Of a stretch of 64,000 nt of DNA, positions 46,117 to 56,471 are shown piece by piece. Made by a program: the position numbers and the translations under genes. The DNA comes from Rhizobium oryzicola (lineage in GTDB: Bacteria > Pseudomonadota > Alphaproteobacteria > Rhizobiales > Rhizobiaceae): positions 496,001 to 560,000 of the forward strand of contig NZ_JAUKWQ010000001.1 in NCBI RefSeq assembly GCF_030504645.1, in the 5' to 3' direction. The notes beneath the pieces were generated by a model. The model did not search any database, was not told the origin of the DNA, and was given only the letters and a program-made list of their open reading frames with translations. Within the stretch, counting starts at the first letter, position 1, and each line of letters opens with the position of its first letter.

Positions 46117-47760
46117 ATGGGGACGAGCTTGGCTCAGGAAACGCCAACGGATCAAGGAAGACGGACACAGGCTGGTGGCCTGCGTGATCGCCTTGCCTTT
46201 GCCGGTCTGGATGCGGACCAGTGCGATCTGTTGCGTCGCTTTCGCCCTATGCTTGAACAGCGTTTGAAGGAAGGATTGCGCGACTTTTTCCATCGCCTGC
46301 AGTCATCCCAGGACGCAATGCGCTTTTTCCAAAGCGATAACCAGCTGGAACGGTTTCACGATCTGCAGGCCTCCCATTGGAGCGTGCTGACGGATGCGCA
46401 GTTTGACGCGCTGTATGCGGAGCGTGTGAAAGTCCTGTCCGATGCGGAAGGCCGGATGGGGCTCGATCCGCGCTGGCATATCGCCGGCCATGCGGTCATG
46501 CTGGAAAATCTCGTTGACTGTCTTCTCCAGCAGATGGCGGGCAAGTCGCTGCTGACGGGTGGTCGCAAGCGCGAAAAGGAAATTGCGGATGCCATTCGTG
46601 GCGTCATCCGCCTCGTGATGGTCGATGTTGAGATTGCCATCTCGCTTCGGTTCAATGAGCTGCGGATCAAGCATCAGCGAATGCTGGCGGAGCAGAAGCA
46701 GCGCGACCAGGCGGAGGCTGCCAACCTGTTCGGCCCGACGCTGACGGCATTGGCCGAAAAGGATCTGACGGCCCGGATGCCCTTGGACGTCCCGGGCGCC
46801 TATCAAGAGCTCTCGACGATTCTGGACCAGGCGCTGGAAGCGATATCGGTTGCCGTTCGGAATGCTGGCGACAAGCTGGTTGCTGCAGAGGCCGCCGCTT
46901 CTCTCCTGTCGCAGGAAGCGTCAGCCTTTGCGTCGGATGCGCGCCGCAACAGCGAGGAACTTGGCCGTCTTTCAAGCGAACTGGGCGAAGTTGCCGGTCA
47001 GGTGCGCCGGAATGCCGAGGAAACGCTGGCTGCTGAAAAGGCTGCCGCCGAAACTTGCAGGACCGTGACCGAAAGCGGTGAAGTGGTTGGGCGTGCAATC
47101 AACGCTATGGCCGATATCGAGAATTCAGCTGAAAAGATTGGCCAGATTATCGGGGTGATTGATGAAATCGCCTTCCAGACCAACCTTCTTGCGCTGAATG
47201 CCGGCATCGAGGCCGCGCGGGCGGGCGATTCAGGTCGTGGCTTTGCCGTGGTTGCCCAGGAAGTGCGCGCACTTGCGCAGCGCTCCGCCGAGGCAGCGCG
47301 CGAGATCAAGGTTCTGGTGAACGGTACCAAGTCTCAGGTGGATGCAGGGGTGAAGATGGTTCACCGCACGCAGGACGCCATAGGCGGCATCGTCGAGCAG
47401 GTGTCCGGCATCAACACCGTTATCGCCGATATCGCGCGTACGACGGGTGAGCAGGCGCAACAGCTCGACCGTGTCGCGACCGATCTGCGTAGCCTCGATC
47501 AGCAGGTGGTTGTGAGCGCGGATACGGCGGAACGTGCCGGGCGCGGCGCCGATGAGCTTCAGACGGTCATTCTCGAACTGGGACGTACCATACGCGAATT
47601 CCGCATCGAGCGGGAAAACCGTTCACCGGCTCGTGTGTGGCAGCCAAAGACAATGCAGTCAGACGACGCTGTCCTTCGCGAAGGTGAAGCTGCGGAAGAC
47701 GACATGCCGGTGGGGCATGCAATGCTGTTTCCGGTCTCCATGGCCGGTGCAGCGCGGTAG
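46117..47760 (+). CDS. Soluble globin-coupled chemoreceptor at head of che operon (IcpA-like)
   Basis: A 547-aa cytoplasmic chemoreceptor without membrane helices. Residues ~25-180 form a protoglobin (HemAT-type) sensor domain; the proximal haem ligand is probably His~87 in QASHWSVL, and GLDPRWHIAGH is also typical. A short linker with HAMP-like features leads to the signalling hairpin, whose tip is [20 protein letters not shown]. Aerotaxis or redox sensing is likely by family; oxygen binding is not shown. ATG 46117 begins the family-like sequence. In Sinorhizobium the first gene of the che operon is the soluble receptor icpA, which this resembles in place and topology. Confidence 0.88.
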   Translation: MGTSLAQETPTDQGRRTQAGGLRDRLAFAGLDADQCDLLRRFRPMLEQRLKEGLRDFFHRLQSSQDAMRFFQSDNQLERFHDLQASHWSVLTDAQFDALYAERVKVLSDAEGRMGLDPRWHIAGHAVMLENLVDCLLQQMAGKSLLTGGRKREKEIADAIRGVIRLVMVDVEIAISLRFNELRIKHQRMLAEQKQRDQAEAANLFGPTLTALAEKDLTARMPLDVPGAYQELSTILDQALEAISVAVRNAGDKLVAAEAAASLLSQEASAFASDARRNSEELGRLSSELGEVAGQVRRNAEETLAAEKAAAETCRTVTESGEVVGRAINAMADIENSAEKIGQIIGVIDEIAFQTNLLALNAGIEAARAGDSGRGFAVVAQEVRALAQRSAEAAREIKVLVNGTKSQVDAGVKMVHRTQDAIGGIVEQVSGINTVIADIARTTGEQAQQLDRVATDLRSLDQQVVVSADTAERAGRGADELQTVILELGRTIREFRIERENRSPARVWQPKTMQSDDAVLREGEAAEDDMPVGHAMLFPVSMAGAAR

Positions 47761-47851
47761 GCGAACTTCGTCTGCTGGATACCGGAATTTAATATGCTTG
47801 CAGCTAATGATGGTTGCAGACGATGAAATTGGACGATGAGGGTTTGATCGC

Positions 47852-48151
47852 ATGGCAGGCAAGAAAGCGGAAAAGGGCAATTTGAAGCTCGTTGCGGTTC
47901 TAGACCTCAACGAAGCCTCGGTTCTCCACGGACAGCTGATGAACGCCCGGGGCCACGATGTCACCATCGATGCGTCGGAGGTTCAGCGCGTGGGCGTTCA
48001 GTGCGTACAGGTGCTTATGGCGGCAGCCAAGGCATGGGAAGAGGACAAGAAGACCTTCGTCTTCGAGAAGGTTTCCGACGCCTTCCGCAAGACCATGCAA
48101 CTCATCGGAATAAACATCGATCATCTGCTCGCTAAGGAGATTCGGCAGTGA
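47852..48151 (+). CDS. cheS: STAS-domain chemotaxis protein CheS
   Basis: A 99-aa single STAS domain (MAGKKAEKGNLKLVAVLDLN, VTIDASEVQRVGVQCVQVLM). It sits between the receptor and cheY1, and its stop overlaps the cheY1 start. In S. meliloti the equivalent small protein CheS binds CheA and speeds dephosphorylation of the phosphate-sink regulator CheY1; this role is assigned from gene position and size. Confidence 0.85.
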   Translation: MAGKKAEKGNLKLVAVLDLNEASVLHGQLMNARGHDVTIDASEVQRVGVQCVQVLMAAAKAWEEDKKTFVFEKVSDAFRKTMQLIGINIDHLLAKEIRQ

Positions 48152-48513
48152 AGAAAAAAGTACTTACCGTGGATGACTCACGGACGATCCGGAACATGCT
48201 TCTGGTGACGCTCAACAACGCTGGCTTTGAAACCATTCAGGCTGAAGACGGCGTCGAAGGGCTGGAAGTCCTGGAAGAATGCAATCCGGACGTCATCGTC
48301 ACGGACATCAACATGCCCCGCCTGGATGGCTTCGGCTTCATCGAAGGCGTTCGCCGCAACGACAAATATCGCGCAGTTCCGATTCTTGTCCTGACGACGG
48401 AAAGCGATGCTGAGAAAAAGAACCGGGCTCGCCAGGCCGGTGCGACGGGCTGGATCGTCAAGCCCTTCGATCCTGCGAAACTGATTGATGCGATCGAGCG
48501 TGTAACCGCCTGA
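48148..48513 (+). CDS. cheY1: Response regulator CheY1 (phosphate sink)
   Basis: A 121-aa single receiver domain. The acidic pair is in LTVDDSRTIRNM, the phospho-acceptor Asp in VTDINMPRLDG (~52), and the conserved Thr and Lys in LTTES and WIVKPFDP. Rhizobial che operons encode two CheY proteins; by position this is CheY1, which drains phosphate from CheA rather than acting on the motor. It overlaps cheS and is followed by cheA 16 bp on. Confidence 0.93.
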   Translation: MKKKVLTVDDSRTIRNMLLVTLNNAGFETIQAEDGVEGLEVLEECNPDVIVTDINMPRLDGFGFIEGVRRNDKYRAVPILVLTTESDAEKKNRARQAGATGWIVKPFDPAKLIDAIERVTA

Positions 48514-48529
48514 ACCGGGAATTCCTGCG

Positions 48530-50824
48530 ATGGATATGAACGAAATCAAAGAGATCTTTTTCCAGGAGTGCGAGGAGCAGCTCGCGGAACTGGAATCCGG
48601 TCTCCTCAAGCTGAATGATGGCGACCGCGACCCGGAGACGGTGAATGCCGTATTTCGTGCGGTACACTCAATCAAGGGCGGTGCCGGCGCATTTGGTCTT
48701 GATGATCTGGTTTCGTTTGCCCACGTGTTCGAAACGACGCTTGATTGCGTTCGCTCGAACAAGCTGGAACCGACGCAGGATGTTCTCAAGGTCATGCTGA
48801 AGTCGGCCGATGTGTTGGCCGACTTGGTGAGTGCTTCCCGCGATGGCGGAGGCGTCGACGAAGGCCGTAGCCGTGGCCTCGTCAAGGAACTGGAAGCGCT
48901 GGCTCGCGGAGAGCTGCCGACGGGTGGAGCTGCCGAAGCACCCAAGCCGGCCGCTCCGAAGCCTGCTCCGGCCCCCGCAGCCGCGGCTCCTGCCGCTCCC
49001 GCGCCGACGGACGAAAGCGGCTTCCAGCCGGTTCCCTTCTCGTTCGACGACGAAGAAGAAACGATTGTACCCTCGGTTTACGAGGTCACGTTCAAGCCTC
49101 GCCGCGAACTTTACGCTAAGGGTAACGAAGCGGCTCTCTTGCTCCGCGATCTGACCCGCGTCGGCGAAATGAGTATCAACTGCGATACCGAGACGCTTCC
49201 GCATTTCGACAAGATGGATCCGGAAGGCGCCTATTTCAGCTGGAAGATTTCCGTCAAGACGGAAAAGGGTGAGCAGGATATCCGCAGTGTCTTCGAATTC
49301 GCGGAATGGGATTGCGATCTCGACGTGAAGCTGGCGGAAACGACAGATGAGGAACTGCCGATGGTTCCGGTTCCGTTCGATCTTTCAGCTCTCGATGATG
49401 ATAGCGCCAGCGAAGAAGATGCTGCCGAGGACGCCGCAAGCATTCAGGCTGCCGCTGCCGAAGCCGTTGCCGCAGCTGAAACGGCAACGAATGTATCGAA
49501 GATGGCCGCCGCCGCTTCGCGCGTCGAAAAGAAGGAAAGCCAGGCTGCTGCGGCCGCTGCCGCCGCGGCTGCAAATGCGGCGAATGCTGCAAACAGTGCT
49601 GGCCAGACGATCCGCGTCGACCTCGACCGCGTCGATCGCCTGATCAACCTGGTGGGCGAGCTTGTCATCAACCAGGCGATGCTCTCGCAGAGCGTCATCG
49701 AAAACGACACGACTGGTACATCGTCGATCAATATGGGCCTCGAAGAGCTGCAACAGCTCACCCGCGAGATCCAGGATTCGGTCATGGCCATCCGCGCACA
49801 GCCTGTGAAGCCTGTCTTCCAGCGCATGTCGCGTATTGTTCGCGAAGTGGCCGACATGGTGGGCAAGTCGATCCGCCTGGTCACGGAAGGTGAAAACACC
49901 GAAGTCGACAAGACGGTTATCGACAAGCTGGCCGAACCGCTAACCCACATGATCCGTAACGCGGTCGACCACGGTATCGAAAGCCCTGAAAAGCGCGAGG
50001 CCGCCGGCAAGAACCCGGAAGGCACGGTCAAGCTGACGGCAAAGCATCGTTCGGGCCGCATCGTTATCGAACTTGTCGACGACGGCGCCGGCATCAACCG
50101 CGAAAAGGTGCGCCAGAAGGCCATCGACAATGATCTTATCCCGGCCGATGCCAATCTGTCGGACGAAGAAATCGACAACCTGATCTTCATGCCGGGCTTC
50201 TCCACCGCCGACAAGATCTCCGACATCTCCGGCCGTGGCGTCGGCATGGACGTGGTCAAGCGGTCAATCCAGGCGCTCGGCGGTCGTATCTCGATCAGCT
50301 CTCGCCCTGGCCTGGGTTCGACTTTTACCATGAGCCTGCCGCTCACGCTCGCCGTTCTTGACGGCATGGTCGTGACTGTTGCCGGTCAGACGCTGGTGGT
50401 TCCGTTGACGGCGATTGTGGAAACACTTCAGCCCGAAGCTTCAAGTATCCATTCCTTCGGTGCGAACCAGCGCCTGATTTCCATCCGCAATTCCTTCTGC
50501 CCGCTCGTCGATGTCGGCCGTATCCTGAACTTCCGCGGCACGCAGGCAAACCCGGTCGAAGGCGTTGCCCTTCTCGTGGAATCGGAAGGTGGCGGTCAGC
50601 GCGCACTGATGGTCGATGCGATCCAGGGCCAGCGTCAGGTGGTCATCAAGTCGCTGGAAGCAAACTACACCCACGTACCCGGTATCGCGGCTGCGACGAT
50701 CCTGGGTGACGGTCGTGTGGCGCTCATTCTCGATGTTGACGCGGTTGTCGCTGCCTCGCGCGGCCAGTCGCTGAAGCAGGAAAGTTCACTGAAGTCGGAT
50801 ATGTCGTTGGCAGCTGCGGGTTAA
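48530..50824 (+). CDS. cheA: Chemotaxis histidine kinase CheA
   Basis: A 764-aa kinase. The HPt domain has the phosphorylated His in AVHSIKGGAGAFGL (~46). A P2-like region is flanked by two Ala/Pro-rich linkers, the second a long Ala-rich run near residues 340-352. The dimerisation domain begins RVDLDRVDRLINLVGEL, the HATPase domain has HMIRNAVDHGIESPEKR and GRGVGMDVVKR, and the CheW-like P5 domain closes the protein. It takes receptor signals through CheW and phosphorylates CheY1, CheY2 and CheB. Confidence 0.97.
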   Translation: MDMNEIKEIFFQECEEQLAELESGLLKLNDGDRDPETVNAVFRAVHSIKGGAGAFGLDDLVSFAHVFETTLDCVRSNKLEPTQDVLKVMLKSADVLADLVSASRDGGGVDEGRSRGLVKELEALARGELPTGGAAEAPKPAAPKPAPAPAAAAPAAPAPTDESGFQPVPFSFDDEEETIVPSVYEVTFKPRRELYAKGNEAALLLRDLTRVGEMSINCDTETLPHFDKMDPEGAYFSWKISVKTEKGEQDIRSVFEFAEWDCDLDVKLAETTDEELPMVPVPFDLSALDDDSASEEDAAEDAASIQAAAAEAVAAAETATNVSKMAAAASRVEKKESQAAAAAAAAAANAANAANSAGQTIRVDLDRVDRLINLVGELVINQAMLSQSVIENDTTGTSSINMGLEELQQLTREIQDSVMAIRAQPVKPVFQRMSRIVREVADMVGKSIRLVTEGENTEVDKTVIDKLAEPLTHMIRNAVDHGIESPEKREAAGKNPEGTVKLTAKHRSGRIVIELVDDGAGINREKVRQKAIDNDLIPADANLSDEEIDNLIFMPGFSTADKISDISGRGVGMDVVKRSIQALGGRISISSRPGLGSTFTMSLPLTLAVLDGMVVTVAGQTLVVPLTAIVETLQPEASSIHSFGANQRLISIRNSFCPLVDVGRILNFRGTQANPVEGVALLVESEGGGQRALMVDAIQGQRQVVIKSLEANYTHVPGIAAATILGDGRVALILDVDAVVAASRGQSLKQESSLKSDMSLAAAG

Positions 50825-50828
50825 GTGT

Positions 50829-51296
50829 ATGTCGTATGCCGTAAAGAATCTTGCTCAAGGAAGCCGGGAGCTCATTGCCTTCCGCATCGGGGATCAGGAG
50901 TTCTGCGTCAATATCATGTCTGTGCGGGAAATCCGTGGCTGGACCAAAGCAACGGGCCTTCCGCACTCTCCCTCCTATGTGATGGGCGTGATCAATCTTC
51001 GCGGCGCAGTTCTGCCCATCGTGGATCTGTCCGCACGTCTCGGTATGCGTCGTGCGGAGCCTACTCCTCGCCACGTGATCATCGTGGCACAGGTCAAGAA
51101 CCGTGTGGTCGGACTGTTGGTTGAAGCTGTGTCCGATATCCTCACCGTCACGGACGAAAACATTCAGCCGGTGCCGGAAGTCTCTTCCGAACTGGAGCGC
51201 CAGTATGCTCGCGGCATTCTTGCGATCGACAAGCGCATGATCTGCCTGATTGAACTGGACACTCTGTTCCCCGACACCGATAGCGAGGCTGCATGA
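50829..51296 (+). CDS. cheW: Chemotaxis adaptor CheW (che operon copy)
   Basis: A 155-aa CheW domain (IAFRIGDQEFCVNIMSVREI, GVINLRGAVLPIVDLSARLG, VGLLVEAVSDILTV) bridging CheA and receptors. It follows cheA by 4 bp and overlaps the cheR start as ATGA. It is a paralogue of the CheW at 5,701-6,174. Confidence 0.95.
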   Translation: MSYAVKNLAQGSRELIAFRIGDQEFCVNIMSVREIRGWTKATGLPHSPSYVMGVINLRGAVLPIVDLSARLGMRRAEPTPRHVIIVAQVKNRVVGLLVEAVSDILTVTDENIQPVPEVSSELERQYARGILAIDKRMICLIELDTLFPDTDSEAA

Positions 51297-52198
51297 AAGC
51301 GACCGGCATACTAGACGGCCGACAGTCTCCGGATGAGATCCTGGCGAGCGGGGAATACCCGCTCTCGCGTCGGGATCTCTCGGAGATCGCTGCGATGATC
51401 TATTCTGATGCCGGGATTTACCTCAACGACTCCAAGGCTTCGCTGGTCTATTCCCGACTGTCGAAGCACATTCGCAACCTCGGGCTCAGAGGCTTCCGGG
51501 ATTATTGCGAACTTGTATCCTCACCGGAAGGCGCGGACGCCCGCCGGGAAATGCTGTCGCACTTGACGACGAACTTCACACGCTTCTTCCGGGAAAACCA
51601 TCATTTCGAGCATTTGCGTGACGAGGTGCTGCCGGGACTGATCCAGCGTGCCAAAAACGGTGGGCGTGTGCGGATCTGGTCCGCGGCAAGCTCTGACGGT
51701 CAGGAGCCCTATTCTATCGCGCTCACGGTTCTGTCACTGCTGCCGAATGCCGTGGATTACGACTTCCGCATTCTGGCCACCGATATCGATCCCAAGATTC
51801 TGGCGCAGGCCCGTGCTGGCATCTATGACGAGAATGCCTTGGAAACCGTACCGCTTGCCATGCGCAAGCAATACTTCAAGGAAGTGGATGCCGGTGGGCG
51901 CCGCAAATATCAGGTCGATGATCGCGTCAAGAAGCTGATCACATACAACGAGCTCAATCTGATGGCGCAGTGGCCTTTCAAGGGCAATTTCGACGTCATT
52001 TTCTGCCGCAATGTCGTGATCTATTTCGACGAGCCGACGCAGATGAAAATCTGGTCGCGTTTTGCTTCGCTGTTCCCGGAGGGGGGGCACCTCTATATCG
52101 GACATTCCGAGCGTGTGACGGGAGACGCGAAGAACCTCTTCGATAATATTGGAATTACCACCTACCGCTACATCGGAAAAGGCGGAGGGAGGAAATAA
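51293..52198 (+). CDS. cheR: Chemoreceptor methyltransferase CheR
   Basis: A 301-aa AdoMet-dependent glutamate O-methyltransferase that resets receptor sensitivity. Family segments are [18 protein letters not shown], the AdoMet-binding region [39 protein letters not shown] and LYIGHSE near the end. The start overlaps cheW; cheB follows after 2 bp. No CheR-tethering variants are seen. Confidence 0.96.
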   Translation: MKATGILDGRQSPDEILASGEYPLSRRDLSEIAAMIYSDAGIYLNDSKASLVYSRLSKHIRNLGLRGFRDYCELVSSPEGADARREMLSHLTTNFTRFFRENHHFEHLRDEVLPGLIQRAKNGGRVRIWSAASSDGQEPYSIALTVLSLLPNAVDYDFRILATDIDPKILAQARAGIYDENALETVPLAMRKQYFKEVDAGGRRKYQVDDRVKKLITYNELNLMAQWPFKGNFDVIFCRNVVIYFDEPTQMKIWSRFASLFPEGGHLYIGHSERVTGDAKNLFDNIGITTYRYIGKGGGRK

Positions 52199-52200
52199 GT

Positions 52201-53259
52201 ATGCGTGCACGAGTACTGGTTGTTGACGATTCGCCGACGATGCGTGGTCTCATCACCGCCGTCCTGAATTCAGATCCGGAAGTGAATGTTGTCGGTCAGG
52301 CCGGTGATGCGCACGAGGCCCGTGCTGCCATCAAGCAGCTTAATCCCGATGTCGTGACGCTGGATATCGAAATGCCCAACATGAACGGTCTCGAATTTCT
52401 CGAGAAGATCATGCGGTTGCGTCCCATGCCGGTGATCATGGTGTCCACCATGACCCACCAGGGAACCAATGCGACACTGGCAGCGCTGGAGATCGGTGCG
52501 TTCGACTGTGTGAGCAAGCCGGTGCCAGGTGATGCGCGCCCCTTCGGCGATCTGGCTGAAAAGGTCAAGGCGGCGGCCCGGTCTGGACTTGCGCGCACCC
52601 AGTACGCGAAGGCTCCGGTTGCCGCACCTGTGGCGCCCGTGGCAAGCACGCCGGTCGCCGATTATCGGGTCGGCCGGAAGATCGTTGCGATCGGGTCTTC
52701 GACCGGTGGCGTCGAGGCGTTGATTACGGTGCTGCAGAAATTCCCACAAAATTGTCCTCCAACTGTAATTACGCAGCACATGCCGCCGACGTTTACGAAA
52801 AGTTTTGCAGAAAGGCTTAATCGTATATGCGCACCTGTCGTGCAGGAAGCGACCGATGGTGCAAGGTTGGAGATCGGAAAGATCTACCTTGCCCCCGGTG
52901 GTGAACGGCATCTCCAGGTCGTCAATTCGTCAGCGCCATGCTGCCGGCTTGTGGAACGCGATCCAGTCAACGGTCACCGGCCGTCTGTCGATGTTCTCTT
53001 CGAGTCGGTTGCTGAACTGGCCGGGCGAAATGCTGTGGGCGTCATCCTGACAGGAATGGGAAGGGATGGAGCCTCCGGCCTGCTCAAGATGCGCGGCGCG
53101 GGCGCGCGCACCATTGGGCAGAACGAAAGAACATGCGTGGTCTACGGCATGCCGCGGGTTGCGCATGAGATAGGTGCGGTCGAGCAGCAACTGCCGCTTG
53201 GCTCGATTGGAGAAGAAATAATGAAATTAACCGCCGCCCGAAAAGAAGGTACCGAATAA
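52201..53259 (+). CDS. cheB: Chemotaxis methylesterase/response regulator CheB
   Basis: A 352-aa protein with an N-terminal receiver domain ([13 protein letters not shown], phospho-Asp in [15 protein letters not shown]) and a C-terminal esterase. The catalytic triad is visible as Ser in [12 protein letters not shown], His in [19 protein letters not shown] (within 19 residues) and Asp in [11 protein letters not shown]. Phosphorylation by CheA activates demethylation, opposing CheR. Its stop codon abuts the cheY2 ATG. Confidence 0.96.
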   Translation: MRARVLVVDDSPTMRGLITAVLNSDPEVNVVGQAGDAHEARAAIKQLNPDVVTLDIEMPNMNGLEFLEKIMRLRPMPVIMVSTMTHQGTNATLAALEIGAFDCVSKPVPGDARPFGDLAEKVKAAARSGLARTQYAKAPVAAPVAPVASTPVADYRVGRKIVAIGSSTGGVEALITVLQKFPQNCPPTVITQHMPPTFTKSFAERLNRICAPVVQEATDGARLEIGKIYLAPGGERHLQVVNSSAPCCRLVERDPVNGHRPSVDVLFESVAELAGRNAVGVILTGMGRDGASGLLKMRGAGARTIGQNERTCVVYGMPRVAHEIGAVEQQLPLGSIGEEIMKLTAARKEGTE

Positions 53260-53649
53260 ATGTCTCTCGCTGAAAAAATCAAAGTTCTGATCGTCGATGA
53301 TCAGGTGACGAGCCGGTTGCTGCTCAGCGACGCCCTGACACAACTCGGCTTCAAGCAGATCACCGCCGCAGGCGATGGCGAGCAAGGTATGAAGATCATG
53401 TCGGAGCAGCCGCACCACCTGGTCATCTCGGATTTCAACATGCCGAAGATGGATGGCCTCGGGCTGCTGCAGGCTGTCCGGACCAATCCGGCCACCAAAA
53501 AGGCCGCCTTCATCATCCTGACCGCACAGGGCGACCGTGCCCTTGTGCAGAAGGCTGCCCAGCTCGGCGCGAACAACGTTCTGGCGAAGCCCTTCACGAT
53601 CGAGAAAATGAAGGCTGCCATCGAGGCTGTATTCGGAGCTCTTAAATGA
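53260..53649 (+). CDS. cheY2: Response regulator CheY2 (motor control)
   Basis: A 129-aa receiver domain with DD in [13 protein letters not shown], phospho-Asp in [12 protein letters not shown], and LTAQGD and [11 protein letters not shown] for Thr/Ala and Lys positions. By operon position it is the rhizobial CheY2, the regulator that binds FliM and slows or stops flagellar rotation. It overlaps cheD as ATGA. Confidence 0.94.
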   Translation: MSLAEKIKVLIVDDQVTSRLLLSDALTQLGFKQITAAGDGEQGMKIMSEQPHHLVISDFNMPKMDGLGLLQAVRTNPATKKAAFIILTAQGDRALVQKAAQLGANNVLAKPFTIEKMKAAIEAVFGALK

Positions 53650-54203
53650 ACCAACTGGCCGCAGCCAAACGGATGAATATCATCCAGGGCGAGTACAAGG
53701 TAACGGATGATCCAAACGCCGTGATCACGACGATCTTGGGCTCGTGCGTGGCTGCGTGCCTAAGAGATCCGGTTGCTGGTGTGGGGGGGATGAACCATTT
53801 CCTTCTGCCGGGTACCGGACCTGGCGGGATGTCAGGCGGTGACATGTCCCGCTACGGGGTTCACCTGATGGAATTGCTGATCAACGGCATTCTGAAGCAG
53901 GGCGGTCGACGCGAGCGTCTGGAGGCTAAGATCTTCGGCGGCGCGAAAACGATCGCCAGCTTCTCGAATGTCGGCGAGCAGAACGCGGCCTTTGCGGCCC
54001 AGTTCCTGAAAGACGAAGGCATTTCGGTTGTCGGCTCATCCGTTGGGGGTGAATTCGGCCGCAAGTTGGAATACTGGCCGGTCAGCGGCCGCGCGCGTGC
54101 TTATCCCCTCACAGGCGCCGAGACGCAGAAGACAGTTGCAATGGAGCAGCAGCGCCCGGCAAAGCCCGCAAAACCGGTCGAAAGCTCTATCGAATTCTTT
54201 TAA
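53646..54203 (+). CDS. cheD: Chemoreceptor glutamine deamidase CheD
   Basis: A 185-aa deamidase converting receptor Gln to Glu. The catalytic Cys lies in [13 protein letters not shown] (~36) and the His in [12 protein letters not shown] (~56), with a third family segment [13 protein letters not shown]. It overlaps cheY2 and is followed by cheT. Confidence 0.95.
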   Translation: MNQLAAAKRMNIIQGEYKVTDDPNAVITTILGSCVAACLRDPVAGVGGMNHFLLPGTGPGGMSGGDMSRYGVHLMELLINGILKQGGRRERLEAKIFGGAKTIASFSNVGEQNAAFAAQFLKDEGISVVGSSVGGEFGRKLEYWPVSGRARAYPLTGAETQKTVAMEQQRPAKPAKPVESSIEFF

Positions 54204-54217
54204 TAATAGAGGAAGTG

Positions 54218-54607
54218 ATGACAGACACCATGCCCCAGCAGTCCGCTTCCTTCGAAGAAAACCTGCCCGACGTCCTGATGCGGATCGTAACGGAACTGTA
54301 CGACGTTGCCTATCTCATCGAGCGTGTAGAGCCGCAGCTGCTGGAGGTTGGCGGGCCCGCAATTCTTCAGTCGCCAGATAGTATGAAAGTTCTGCAGGGC
54401 ATTGATCTGGCCGTTCAAAAGACGCGCGGTCTTGCCGAATTCATCGACACGATCACTGCAACGATCCCGGATGGCTGGACGGTCGATGTCACGACGGCGC
54501 TTAGCCTCGTCAAACTCGCAGACATGCACAAGTCCCTGAGCAAGGGCCTTCGCCACGGCCACTCCCAGCCACTCTCAAAGGCAGCCGGCGACTTCGATTT
54601 CTTCTGA
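54218..54607 (+). CDS. cheT: Small chemotaxis-operon protein CheT
   Basis: A 129-aa soluble helical protein at the end of the che operon (VLMRIVTELYDVAYLIERVE; later QKTRGLAEFIDTITATIPDG), a position held by cheT in Sinorhizobium and its equivalent in Agrobacterium. Its molecular role is poorly known. AGAGGAAG lies just upstream; GTG 54215 is a possible alternative start. Confidence 0.85.
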   Translation: MTDTMPQQSASFEENLPDVLMRIVTELYDVAYLIERVEPQLLEVGGPAILQSPDSMKVLQGIDLAVQKTRGLAEFIDTITATIPDGWTVDVTTALSLVKLADMHKSLSKGLRHGHSQPLSKAAGDFDFF

Positions 54608-54735
54608 CGGCGTTTTTCGCGCCGCGCCATCAACAGGTTGAGCTTTCGCAAGACGAAACGCTCGCGCAAGCTTCATTGGCTACTTTGACGTTGGCCAAAA
54701 AGGCTCTCAATCCTAGTTGACGGTGCGGGAACAGA

Positions 54736-56415
54736 ATGAATCTGTTGAATCAGTTTACACAAATTGCGAAGAACCTAGGGTCTCTAGGGCAGACGCGCCT
54801 TATTGCGCTCGCCGGGGTCGGCGTGCTCTCCATCGCAATCATCATTGCTGCGGCGCTCTTCGTCAACAAGCCCGCATTCGAGACACTTTATGTCGGACTG
54901 GAAAAGAGCGACCTGAGCCAGGTGAGCGTAGCGCTCGCCTCCGCAGGCATTGATTTCAAGACCGGGCAGGACGGCCAGAGCATTCAGGTTCCGGTTGGCA
55001 TGACCAGCAAGGCGCGGTTGATGCTGGCCGAGAAGGGTCTGCCGAACAGCTCGAATGCCGGCTACGAACTCTTCGACAACGTCGGCTCCCTTGGCCTGAC
55101 CTCCTTCATGCAGGAAGTGACGCGTGTCCGCGCCTTGGAAGGCGAGATTGGTCGATCCATCCAGCAGATCTCCGGTGTCTCCGCAGCCCGCGTTCATATC
55201 GTTATGCCTGATGTCGGCAATTTCCGCCGCGCTGGCCAGAAGCCCACCGCATCTGTCATGATCCGCGCGACCGCTGAAGTCGGTCGGCGTGCTGCTTCCT
55301 CCATCCGCCATCTGGTCGCTTCCGCTGTTCCCGGTCTGGACGTCGATGATGTCACGATCCTTGATTCAACCGGCCAGCTTCTCGCTTCGGGCGACGAGTA
55401 CGGCAACAGCACGATGACGCGTTCGCTGAACATCGTTCAGAACGTGCAGAAGGAAATCGAAACCAGCGTTGATAAGGCGTTGGCTCCGTTCCTCGGCATG
55501 GATAACTTCCGCTCCAGTGCCACCGCTTCGCTCAATACTGACAGCCAGCAGATCCAGGAAACCACCTTCGATCCAGAATCGCGTGTAGAGCGCTCCGTGA
55601 AGGTGACCAAGGAAGCGCAGAAATCTCAGCAGAAGCAGTCTGACTCGGCCACCACCGTTGAACAGAATGTACCCCAGGCAGCGCCGCAGCCCGGTGGTAG
55701 TAATGGCCCTGAATCCTCCGACCAGTCGGACAAGAAGGAAGAGCAGACCAACTACGAAATTAATAGCAAGACGACCGCCACGACGCGTAACAGCTACAAG
55801 ATTGAAAAGCTTTCGATCGCTGTTGTGATCAACAAGGGCCGCATTGCAAAGATGGTCGGCGAGCCGCTGGATCAGCAGAAGATTGATGCATATCTCGCGG
55901 AAATGAAGAAGATCGTGACCTCTGCGGCAGGCATCAATGCCGAGCGTGGGGACGTGGTGACTGTCACGGCCATGGACTTCCTCGAAACTCAGTTGCTTGA
56001 CGAAGCGGCTGCAGGCCCGAGCGTCATGGAGGTGCTGACCCGCAACCTCGGTGGAATTATTAACTCGGTCGCCTTCGTCGTGGTTGCTTTCCTGGTGATC
56101 TGGCTCGGTGTCCGGCCTGTGGTCCGCAGCGTGGCTGGCACGACGGTCGCTGGCGAGGCCGCTGCAGAAACTGCTGGTCTCGAACTGCCGGACTTCTCGC
56201 CCGGTGGCGCAAGCCCCGCACTCATGGACGGTTTCGGTTCCGACTTCGGCTTCGACAGTTCCGACGACGTCTTTGGTGCCGAAGACGACCCCAATGGCGG
56301 CTTCAACCGTCGGGTCAAGGAAGGGCCGGAGCGTCGGCTTGCACGAATGGTGGAAATTTCCGAAGAGCGCGCCGCGAAGATCCTTCGCAAATGGGCGGTC
56401 GGAACCGCCGCCTGA
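54736..56415 (+). CDS. fliF: Flagellar MS-ring protein FliF
   Basis: A 559-aa inner-membrane protein forming the MS ring and mounting the C ring. A first membrane helix lies near 25-45 (ALAGVGVLSIAIIIAAALFV), followed by two ring-building modules (FETLYVGLEKSDLSQVSVAL; YELFDNVGSLGLTSFMQEVT), a Gln/Ser-rich loop near 300-335, and a second membrane helix near 440-460 (SVAFVVVAFLVIWLGV). The C-terminal EGPERRLARMVEISEERAAK tail binds FliG. A hairpin terminator follows. Confidence 0.95.
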   Translation: MNLLNQFTQIAKNLGSLGQTRLIALAGVGVLSIAIIIAAALFVNKPAFETLYVGLEKSDLSQVSVALASAGIDFKTGQDGQSIQVPVGMTSKARLMLAEKGLPNSSNAGYELFDNVGSLGLTSFMQEVTRVRALEGEIGRSIQQISGVSAARVHIVMPDVGNFRRAGQKPTASVMIRATAEVGRRAASSIRHLVASAVPGLDVDDVTILDSTGQLLASGDEYGNSTMTRSLNIVQNVQKEIETSVDKALAPFLGMDNFRSSATASLNTDSQQIQETTFDPESRVERSVKVTKEAQKSQQKQSDSATTVEQNVPQAAPQPGGSNGPESSDQSDKKEEQTNYEINSKTTATTRNSYKIEKLSIAVVINKGRIAKMVGEPLDQQKIDAYLAEMKKIVTSAAGINAERGDVVTVTAMDFLETQLLDEAAAGPSVMEVLTRNLGGIINSVAFVVVAFLVIWLGVRPVVRSVAGTTVAGEAAAETAGLELPDFSPGGASPALMDGFGSDFGFDSSDDVFGAEDDPNGGFNRRVKEGPERRLARMVEISEERAAKILRKWAVGTAA

Positions 56416-56445
56416 GGATGAAATTCGATCACGATCGCGTGAACA

Positions 56446-56471
56446 GAGGGCCGGGAAAATCCGGCCCTTTT
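56446..56471 (+). terminator. Rho-independent terminator after fliF
   Basis: GGGCCGG and CCGGCCC form a perfect 7-bp stem, extendable by an A-U pair, around loop GAAAAT and followed by TTTT. It lies 30 bp after the fliF stop and would close the fliF transcription unit before visN. Confidence 0.85.
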
